From Desulfuromonas acetexigens (GTDB taxonomy: Bacteria > Desulfobacterota > Desulfuromonadia > Desulfuromonadales > Trichloromonadaceae): a stretch of DNA of 64,000 nt. Made by a program: the position numbers and the translations under genes. Within the stretch, counting starts at the first letter, position 1. Every line of letters begins with the position of its first letter. The notes under the pieces were generated by a model. It did not search any database and was not told where the DNA came from. It was given only the letters and a program-made list of their open reading frames with translations. Positions 33,463 to 41,822 of the stretch are shown here, one piece after another. The DNA is taken from the NCBI RefSeq assembly GCF_900111775.1, contig NZ_FOJJ01000034.1, forward strand, positions 1 through 64,000, in the 5' to 3' direction.

Positions 33463-33864
33463 TCAGCCGGGCTGACAGATTTCGGTGAGAACGCCGCCCG
33501 TGGCCTTGGGGTGGAGAAAAGCGATCAGACTGTGATGAGCGCCATGTCGGGGGCTTTCGTCGATCAGACGCACACCCGAGGCTTTCAGCCGGGACAGCGT
33601 TTCAACGATGTCGTCCACCTGGTAGGCGATGTGATGAACCCCTTCCCCGTTCTTCTCAAGAAACTTCGCCACCGGCGAATCGGGCGAGGTCGGCTCCAGC
33701 AGTTCGATGCGACTTTCCCCCACGCCGATAAAGGCGACACGGACCTTCTGCTCAGCGACCTCCTCGGTCCCCTCGAAAGGCATGCCGAGCACGTCGCGAT
33801 AAAAGGGGAGGGCGGTTTCCAGGCTCTTGACGGCGATGCCGATGTGGTTGATCAACTTCGTCAT
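33463..33864 (-). CDS. mce: Methylmalonyl-CoA epimerase
   Basis: A 133-aa vicinal-oxygen-chelate enzyme that interconverts the (R) and (S) forms of methylmalonyl-CoA. It begins LINHIGIAVKSLETALPFY (metal His) and contains RIELLEPTSPDSPVAKFLEK, GVHHIAYQVDD (second His) and the C-terminal LTEICQP glutamate, all typical of the family. It is the last gene of a co-directional run mcm, meaB, mce, although palindromic repeats and a 220-bp gap separate it from meaB. Confidence 0.95.
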   Translation of the reverse strand: MTKLINHIGIAVKSLETALPFYRDVLGMPFEGTEEVAEQKVRVAFIGVGESRIELLEPTSPDSPVAKFLEKNGEGVHHIAYQVDDIVETLSRLKASGVRLIDESPRHGAHHSLIAFLHPKATGGVLTEICQPG

Positions 33865-33919
33865 GTTGTCTCCTGAATGTTAGGAATGGATTGAGAAAGG
33901 GTTGGGATTTGTTTGAGGT

Positions 33920-33943
33920 GTAGGCGCGACCCATGGGTCGCCC
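33920..33943. repeat. Palindromic intergenic repeat, core ACCCATGGGT
   Basis: GTAGGCGCG, ACCCATGGGT, CGCCC: same arm style as the GTAGGGGCG family with a third core and one base change in the left arm. Confidence 0.75.
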
Positions 33944-34018
33944 GGGGGCGAATTCGCAATTTGCGACGGTTGGGCGAACATCGGTGCAACTCTACGGCCG
34001 GGTCAATGGGGTTTCACG

Positions 34019-34046
34019 GTAGGGGCGCAGCATGCTGCGCCCTTAC
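34019..34046. repeat. Palindromic intergenic repeat, core CAGCATGCTG
   Basis: GTAGGGGCG, CAGCATGCTG, CGCCCTTAC; one mismatch from the perfect copies. It lies just beyond the meaB stop. Confidence 0.85.
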
Positions 34047-34084
34047 GGTCAGTTGCACCACCCGGATCATCTCAGGCGGTGCCC

Positions 34085-35062
34085 CTACGGCCGCCGAAAC
34101 GCCTCCAGCAGTCGCCGGGCGGCGATGCCGGGGGTGGTGATGCCCCGGTCGACGGCTTCCTGCAGTCGGGGGAGCAGGGCTTCGACCTTGGGATCGTGCA
34201 AAAAGAGCTGCTTCAGTTCATCCATAACCATCGTCCACATCCAGTCGCCCGCCTGCCGTTGGCGCTTTTCAGCGAACTCTCCGCTTTCTTCCATGGCCCG
34301 GCGAAAGTCGCGGATGGTTTCCCAGACTTCGGCGATGCCTTCGCCATGCAGGGCGCTGCAAAGCAGGGCCGGAACCTGCCAATGATCGCTTTTCGCCCGG
34401 ATCAGGTGCAGGGCGTTGACGTACTGGCTGCGGGCGAGTTCGGCGCGGGGGCGGTTATCGCCGTCGGCCTTGTTGATGAGGATGGCGTCGGCGATCTCCA
34501 TGACGCCTTTCTTGATTCCCTGCAACTCATCGCCGGCACCGGGCAACTGCAAGAGCAGAAAGAAGTCGACCATCGAGGCGACGGTGATTTCTGACTGGCC
34601 GACACCGACCGTTTCGACGATGACGACATCGTAACCGGCGGCTTCGCACAAGAGCATGGTTTCGCGGGTCTTGCGGGCGACGCCGCCGAGGGTGCTGCCG
34701 GCGGGGGAGGGGCGGATGAAGGCGTTGGGGTCGCGGGCGAGTTCTTCCATGCGCGTCTTGTCGCCGAGAATGCTGCCGCCGGAGATCTGGGAGCTGGGGT
34801 CGACAGCGAGGACCGCGACTTTGTGGCCTAAGCGGGTCAGATGGAGGCCGAAGGCTTCGATGAAGGTGCTCTTGCCGACGCCGGGCACGCCGGAGATGCC
34901 GATGCGCATGGCGTTGCCCGCGGCGGGCAGAAGTTCTTCGAGCAGGGCGGCCGCCGCCGGGGAATGATCGGTGTTATGGCTTTCGATGAGGGTGATGGCC
35001 TTGGCCAGGGCGCGCAATTGCCCCTGTTTCACCCCTTCGGCGAGATCGTGGGTTTTGTGCAA
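34085..35062 (-). CDS. meaB: MeaB/ArgK-type GTPase, methylmalonyl-CoA mutase chaperone
   Basis: A 325-aa G3E GTPase that protects and reloads methylmalonyl-CoA mutase with adenosylcobalamin. Walker A is GVPGVGKSTFIEAFG; further landmarks are VLAVDPSSQISGGSILGDKTRM, IRPSPAGSTLGGVARKTRE, VIVETVGVGQSE and ILINKADGD. The start is placed at the TTG 35060-35062 (LHKTHDLAEGV) with GAGG upstream; an upstream ATG at 35098 lies inside a palindromic repeat and is less likely. It follows mcm on the same strand. Confidence 0.92.
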   Translation of the reverse strand: MHKTHDLAEGVKQGQLRALAKAITLIESHNTDHSPAAAALLEELLPAAGNAMRIGISGVPGVGKSTFIEAFGLHLTRLGHKVAVLAVDPSSQISGGSILGDKTRMEELARDPNAFIRPSPAGSTLGGVARKTRETMLLCEAAGYDVVIVETVGVGQSEITVASMVDFFLLLQLPGAGDELQGIKKGVMEIADAILINKADGDNRPRAELARSQYVNALHLIRAKSDHWQVPALLCSALHGEGIAEVWETIRDFRRAMEESGEFAEKRQRQAGDWMWTMVMDELKQLFLHDPKVEALLPRLQEAVDRGITTPGIAARRLLEAFRRP

Positions 35063-35086
35063 GAAAAACCTCGGTTCGCTGTAAAA

Positions 35087-35115
35087 GGGTCGACCCATGG
35101 GTGGATCGCCCCTAC
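35087..35115. repeat. Palindromic intergenic repeat, core ACCCATGGGT
   Basis: GGGTCGACCCATGGGTGGA with TCGCCCCTAC: a variant of the ACCCATGGGT type with an insertion in the right arm. Confidence 0.65.
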
Positions 35116-35129
35116 GGTCATTAATACGA

Positions 35130-35157
35130 GTAAGGGCGCAGCATGCTGCGCCCCTAT
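35130..35157. repeat. Palindromic intergenic repeat, core CAGCATGCTG
   Basis: GTAAGGGCG, CAGCATGCTG, CGCCCCTAT. Two family members of different core type stand next to each other between mcm and meaB. Confidence 0.8.
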
Positions 35158-35182
35158 CGGTCATTGAGATGGATATATTGCG

Positions 35183-37327
<2,145 letters not shown>

Positions 37328-37352
37328 TCGCGCAAAACCTTTCTTTGTGGCG

Positions 37353-37420
37353 GTGAGGGGTGAGGGGTAAGGAGTGAGGGGTGTGAAAGCCTTTTCCCCT
37401 CACCCTTCACTCCTTACCTC
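37353..37420. repeat. Low-complexity inverted repeat of GTGAGGGG type
   Basis: Runs of GTGAGGGGTGAGGGG and GGAGTGAGG face CCCCTCACCC and CACTCCTTACC across a short AT-rich loop. A similar element lies at 52010-52076. It may end transcription of the regulator gene in the mcm direction. Confidence 0.7.
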
Positions 37421-37433
37421 CTAACGTTCCAAA

Positions 37434-37994
37434 TCAACGGGTGACGACGGCGAGCACCTGAACTTCGTTGCCGTCGTAGGAGAGCAACCGGTGGCGGAGG
37501 GAGGAATCGAAATAGACGGCGTCCCCCTCTTCGAGGATGATCCGTTCCTCGTCGAGGATGATTTCGGCCCGCCCTTTGATAATCAGCAGGAACTCTTCGC
37601 CTTCGTGGTTGTAGAGGGTTTCCTCGCCGGCGCGTTCGGAAACGGTTACCAGGAAGGGTTCCATCTTCTTGTTGTGCTTGCGGAAGGAGAGGGCTTCGTA
37701 GGTGTAGCCGTGGCCGGTGCCGGCCTTGGAGATGACCCGGTTGATGACCCGTCGGGCATCCTTGCGCACCACCTCGTACTTGTGCTCTTCCTCTTCCTCC
37801 TCGAAGAAGTGCCCCATTTTCACGTCGAAAAAGCGCGCCAGCTTGGAGAGGGTGGCGATGGGCGGCGAGACGTTGTTGTTTTCGATCTGCGAGATGAGCG
37901 CGGGGGAGAAGCCGGTTTCGCGGGCGACGTCCTGCAACGTCAGCTTGCGCGCCTTGCGGAGCTTCTTGATCTTCGCGCCGATTTTGTATTCCAT
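37434..37994 (-). CDS. XRE-family regulator with C-terminal cupin domain
   Basis: A 186-aa protein: HTH at residues 5-62 (KIKKLRKARKLTLQDVARET ... ISQIENNNVSPPIATLSKLA), an acidic linker EEEEEE, and a cupin at about 105-186 (TLYNHEGEEFLLIIKGRAEI, EEGDAVYFDSSLRHRL). Such regulators sense a small molecule through the cupin. It is upstream of mcm-meaB-mce on the same strand, so it probably controls that branch, but a repeat that may act as a terminator lies between them. Confidence 0.85.
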   Translation of the reverse strand: MEYKIGAKIKKLRKARKLTLQDVARETGFSPALISQIENNNVSPPIATLSKLARFFDVKMGHFFEEEEEEHKYEVVRKDARRVINRVISKAGTGHGYTYEALSFRKHNKKMEPFLVTVSERAGEETLYNHEGEEFLLIIKGRAEIILDEERIILEEGDAVYFDSSLRHRLLSYDGNEVQVLAVVTR

Positions 37995-38261
37995 GCAACA
38001 ACCCTATTTAAATCAAAAAGTGGTTTTATTCCAATCGGATATATCGAAAACGGGACATATTGTCAACTGAATTAATTTATCTAAGATAAAAACATTTAAC
38101 CAAACTAAACGAATACTTAGCGGTGGATGCAAAACGGTCACGCGGGGCGCGGCCGTTGACATTTTTGGGGGAATCCTCTAATTTGATCAAGTGTGGAACC
38201 ATCGGATTAAACGAGTTTCCGCCGTCTTCCACGCACCACTTCAGCGAACAAAGGATTCCTC

Positions 38262-39347
38262 TTGTCATCCCTGTCCCTGCAACTCCCCCTGGGCCTGCGC
38301 CTCTGGCCGCCGGCGCCCGGAACCCCAGCGCAAATCTACACCGAAGGCTATGTCCTCGGTCCCCTGGAAAACACCACCGATTCCTATCGTTTCTCGATCA
38401 TGGTCGATGCCGACCGGATTCCCGGTCTGTTGTCCGCGCTGATGTTACGCCTACCCGAGGAGATGTTTTTCATCCTCGAATATTACGATAACGAAGCGGC
38501 GACTTCGCAGGAAGAAAATCCTACCCCGACCATCTACTATTCCCCCTACCTGCCGACCTCGGAGATTCTCGAAGCGCTCGAGCCTTACCTGCCGCGGTTG
38601 ATTCACGACGGCTTTGTCGGTTTCGGCCTGGCCAACAACCGGGAAGGGATCGAGATCTTCTATTCGGAGGAAAAGGTTCTGACCTGCTTCACCGGCAATC
38701 ACCTGCGCATCACCGATCTGCTGGCGAGTCGGGGCATCCGTCACGATCCCGAGTTGCTCTTCCCCACGGACAGCGGCCATGATCACCTGTCGCTCATGTG
38801 CCTGCCGCGCAAGTCGCTCCCCGCCCCCTTCGCCGGGATGAGCGAGAGCGAACTCGATTACGCTTGCTTCTGCGAGGAGCTCTGCGACCTTCTCGATATG
38901 TATCCGGTGGCCGACGACTTCGCTTTCTTCCTCTCGAAAAAGGAGCAGGACCAGATCGAGGTGCTCTTGACCGAGCATCCCGACTACGGGGAATTTGCCG
39001 AGGAGGATTTCGGCGGGCTGCTTCTCGACTGGAGCGATTTCGTCAGCGAGTGCGTCGCCGGTTTTCAGGGGGATCTCTGGGAGTACCGCCAGGGCTTGCG
39101 GCTGCGCGATCTGATCGAATTCGTCATGGCCGGAACGGCGCCGGCTTTGGCCGAAAAAATCCGCGAGATCGTCGCTGAAAGCGATGAGCGCTTTCAGGAA
39201 AATCTGGTCGACCGGCGCAAACGGCTCGATCCGCCGACGGAAGGGGCGCCCGTGGACAGCGATCTCTTCTGGTACCAGGGGATCGTCCGCAATCAGGGGG
39301 TTCCCTTGCGCCGCGACCTGATTCGCCAGGGCTGGTATCACTCGTGA
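38262..39347 (+). CDS. Conserved-looking protein of unknown function
   Basis: A 361-aa acidic cytoplasmic protein without signal peptide or clear domain. The start is TTG after AAAGGA. Readable tags are YFSP-like IYYSPYLPTSEILEALEPYL, GFGLANNREGIEIFYSEEKV, DLLDMYPVADDFAFFLSKKE and LFWYQGIVRNQGVPLRRDLI. Codon use and GC match the core genes. It precedes mqnB by 67 bp on the same strand. I do not recognise a family and cannot assign a role. Confidence 0.7.
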   Translation: MSSLSLQLPLGLRLWPPAPGTPAQIYTEGYVLGPLENTTDSYRFSIMVDADRIPGLLSALMLRLPEEMFFILEYYDNEAATSQEENPTPTIYYSPYLPTSEILEALEPYLPRLIHDGFVGFGLANNREGIEIFYSEEKVLTCFTGNHLRITDLLASRGIRHDPELLFPTDSGHDHLSLMCLPRKSLPAPFAGMSESELDYACFCEELCDLLDMYPVADDFAFFLSKKEQDQIEVLLTEHPDYGEFAEEDFGGLLLDWSDFVSECVAGFQGDLWEYRQGLRLRDLIEFVMAGTAPALAEKIREIVAESDERFQENLVDRRKRLDPPTEGAPVDSDLFWYQGIVRNQGVPLRRDLIRQGWYHS

Positions 39348-39414
39348 GTCGCCCCGCAGTTATTTTCTATTCCGCTTGCTCCGTGCCGTCTTCCGCCAAC
39401 CTGCGCCGGTCCCC

Positions 39415-40161
39415 ATGATTGCCCTGCTTGCCGCCGTTCCTCTGGAAACCAGCCTGCTGCGCCGCTTTTTGAGCCCCTGCGAGGTGCGCAACTGCGGCGG
39501 GCGCGAGCTCTACCTCGGCTCGCGCCTGGGGCGCAGCGTCGCCCTCATGCACTGCGGCGTCGGCAAGGTCAACGCCGCCGCCGCGACCACGCTGCTGCTC
39601 GCCACCTACCGGCCGGCGGCGGTGATCGTTCTCGGCTGCGGCGGCGCCTTCCCCGGTTCGGGGCTGGGGGTGGGGGATCTGGCCGTGGCCAGCGAAGAGA
39701 TCTACGGCGACGAAGGAGCCCTCACTCCGCAGGGTTTTCTCGACATGGAAGCCCTCGGCCTGCCCCTGGCTCGGCGCGGCACCCAGTCTTTTTACAACCA
39801 CTATCCCTGTTGCCCCTGGCTGCTGGAAAAGGTCCGCAATCTCTTCAATTCCCCGGCGCGGGAGCGCTTCGCCCAGGTTGCCTTCGGTCCCTTCGTCACT
39901 GTTTCCACCTGTTCCGGCACCCTCTCCAGAGGGGAGGCCCTGGCCGCGCGCACCGGCGGCCTGTGCGAGAACATGGAGGGCGCCGCCGTCGCCCAGATCT
40001 GCGCCCTGCACGACATCCCCTTTCTCGAAATTCGCGGCATTTCGAACCTGGTGGAAGACCGCGACCTGGCGCGCTGGGATCTCAAGGCCGGCGCCGAGAC
40101 CGCGCAAAGGGCGGTACAGGAGCTGCTCAACCGCTGGCACGACAGTAAGGAAAGCGCATGA
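39415..40161 (+). CDS. mqnB: Futalosine hydrolase
   Basis: A 248-aa nucleoside-phosphorylase-fold enzyme. The opening LLAAVPLETSLLRRFL, the glycine-rich VIVLGCGGAFPGSGLGVGDLA and the substrate-binding GLCENMEGAAVAQICALHD with EIRGISNLVEDRD are typical of futalosine hydrolase in the futalosine route of menaquinone synthesis. Its stop overlaps the ATG of mqnD by 4 bp (ATGA), supporting one operon and the assignment. Related MTA/SAH nucleosidases are the alternative without that context. Confidence 0.9.
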   Translation: MIALLAAVPLETSLLRRFLSPCEVRNCGGRELYLGSRLGRSVALMHCGVGKVNAAAATTLLLATYRPAAVIVLGCGGAFPGSGLGVGDLAVASEEIYGDEGALTPQGFLDMEALGLPLARRGTQSFYNHYPCCPWLLEKVRNLFNSPARERFAQVAFGPFVTVSTCSGTLSRGEALAARTGGLCENMEGAAVAQICALHDIPFLEIRGISNLVEDRDLARWDLKAGAETAQRAVQELLNRWHDSKESA

Positions 40162-40994
40162 CCAAGACCCTGACCCTCGGCTATTCCCCCTGTCCCAACG
40201 ACACCTTCATTTTCGATGCCCTGGTACACCGGCGCATTCCCCTGGGGGATCTCGATTTCCAGGAGCGGCTGGAGGATGTGGAAACGCTCAATGCCTTGGC
40301 CCTGGCAGGAACCCTCGACATGACCAAGATTTCCTATCACGCCCTCGGTCATCTACGACGGGACTACGCCCTGTTGCGCAGCGGCGGCGCCCTCGGGCGC
40401 GGTTGCGGCCCACTGGTAGTGGCCCGGGAAGCGGGGGAGATGTCGGCTCTGCGCGGGCAGACCATCGCCATTCCCGGCCGGCTGACGACCGCCAACCTCC
40501 TCTTGCAGCTTTACGGCGAAGGTTTCGATCAGGTACGGATCATGCCCTTCGACCGGATCATGGAGGCCGTGGCGCGGGGCGAGGTGGCGGCCGGGGTCAT
40601 CATCCACGAATCGCGGTTCACTTACCAGGGCCTGGGGCTGCATAAAATCCTCGATCTCGGCCAGTGGTGGGAGGAGACGACCGGCCGGCCGATTCCCCTT
40701 GGCGGCATTCTCATCAAGCGCTCCCTCGGCGCGGCACTGATTCGCGAAGTCGACGAGGCGCTGCGGCGCTCCGTCGAATTCGCCTTCGCCCATCCCCAGC
40801 TCTCCCGTCCCTACATCAAGGCCCACGCCCAGGAACTGGCGGATACGGTCATCGACAGCCATATCGGCCTCTACGTCAACCCTTTTTCCCTCGATCTGGG
40901 AGAGGAAGGACTGGCGGCGGTGACGACCCTGCTGGCGCGGGCCGAGGAGCGAGGCCTCATCCCCCCCTGCGAATTGCCCCTGTTCGGTTATTGA
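40158..40994 (+). CDS. mqnD: 1,4-dihydroxy-6-naphthoate synthase
   Basis: A 278-aa protein of the periplasmic-binding-protein fold that works in the cytoplasm on cyclic dehypoxanthinyl futalosine. It starts LGYSPCPNDTFIFDAL, the MqnD signature (MqnA differs here), and continues with DMTKISYHALGHL, SGGALGRGCGPLVVA and PLGGILIKRSLG. It overlaps mqnB by ATGA. mqnA, mqnC and mqnE are not in this window. Presence of this pathway fits a menaquinone-respiring anaerobe. Confidence 0.93.
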   Translation: MTKTLTLGYSPCPNDTFIFDALVHRRIPLGDLDFQERLEDVETLNALALAGTLDMTKISYHALGHLRRDYALLRSGGALGRGCGPLVVAREAGEMSALRGQTIAIPGRLTTANLLLQLYGEGFDQVRIMPFDRIMEAVARGEVAAGVIIHESRFTYQGLGLHKILDLGQWWEETTGRPIPLGGILIKRSLGAALIREVDEALRRSVEFAFAHPQLSRPYIKAHAQELADTVIDSHIGLYVNPFSLDLGEEGLAAVTTLLARAEERGLIPPCELPLFGY

Positions 40995-41363
40995 GGTGAG
41001 TCGCACCCACGATCGGGGAAAATTTAACCCTGACAGGGTTTGATTTCCGGCGCTTAGCGCCTGACCGGACTTTTTTCCCGTGATCGCTCTCCCCTATCGT
41101 TCCGATGAGTCCGAAGCCCTTCGCACGCCCCGCCGCGCATCATTAATCCCCTGATTTTCCATCGTCGCCCTTAGTCCGACAGGTTGTGAGATACGTCCGT
41201 CTTTCTGTGGGCACGGTCCAAAGAACCCAGTTTCGCTGCTTAACATACTGTTTTAGCTATTTTTTCTTTCGTCGGCCTCTTGCGCCGGGGAGGCCTTTCC
41301 CTATACTCTATAAAAAGGCAATGAATGATCGCAGGCCCAAGATCCTGACGAAAGGAGAACGCC
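40995..41363. other. Non-coding gap with one hairpin
   Basis: A weak terminator-like hairpin (GGCGCT/AGCGCC, near 41050-41065, followed by T6 at about 41071) lies after mqnD. TATACTCTATAAA near 41303 could be a -10 region for the next small gene. Nothing else is recognised. Confidence 0.5.
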
Positions 41364-41576
41364 ATGAAGTGTCCGATCTGCAAACATCAATCCTTCAAAG
41401 CGGTGGACCTGCATTCCGAGGGCTTTTACGAAGACATTCTCGAGTGCAGGGTCTGTGGCACGGTCTGGTCCGTGAATCACGGTGTCGTTCAAGTCATCAA
41501 GGATGTCCACAAGGGCTCCTTCCTTGAAGGCACTTCCGAGAGTGTGGATGGGGACGATTACATCCTCGCCACCTGA
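41364..41576 (+). CDS. Small zinc-ribbon-like protein
   Basis: A 70-aa protein with two cysteine pairs (CPIC at residues 3-6 and CRVC at 28-31) forming a probable zinc ribbon, and an acidic C-terminus ending DGDDYILAT. The ATG has GAAAGGAG upstream. It stands alone between a long gap and an imperfect palindromic element. Function unknown. Confidence 0.65.
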   Translation: MKCPICKHQSFKAVDLHSEGFYEDILECRVCGTVWSVNHGVVQVIKDVHKGSFLEGTSESVDGDDYILAT

Positions 41577-41701
41577 CAGGCTGATGAAAAACGTCCATCT
41601 GTGGCGTTGCTTTCATTCTCGTCGCTACAACGTACCTTTCAGGTACGCTTCACTCCTCGAATTTCAGGCGCCTTGCATCTGGGCATTTTTGATCAGCCTG
41701 G
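41577..41701. repeat. 125-bp imperfect palindromic element (MITE/REP-like)
   Basis: The left end CAGGCTGATGAAAAACG and the right end, read inward, CAGGCTGATCAAAAATG match in 14 of 17 positions, and the middle (CGTTGCTTTCATTCTCGTCG, GTACCTTTCAGGTAC) folds back on itself. It encodes nothing. The structure is that of a mobile or repeated non-coding element mobilised in trans; I recall similar sequences in Desulfuromonadales but cannot check here. Confidence 0.7.
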
Positions 41702-41740
41702 GATTCGGGGGGGGGGCGAGACGAATCTGAAAACGAAAAA

Positions 41741-41810
41741 ACCGGTCGCGCCCCGATGGGTGCGACCGGCTGTGATAGTGCGGGCCCCGGATCGCTCCGG
41801 GGCCCGTTTT
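41741..41810. terminator. Double hairpin between the repeat element and the carboxylase genes
   Basis: CCGGTCGC/GCGACCGG is followed by CGGGCCCCGG/CCGGGGCCCG and TTTT. On the minus strand they lie 10-80 bp beyond the biotin carboxylase stop and probably end that operon. Confidence 0.8.
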
Positions 41811-41822
41811 ATGTGCGGATCT

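Noticed and set aside
35060-35164. A longer MeaB starting at 35164 or 35098
   Set aside because: The extra codons are a translation of the palindromic repeats (for example DRGAACCAL), so the shorter TTG start is preferred.
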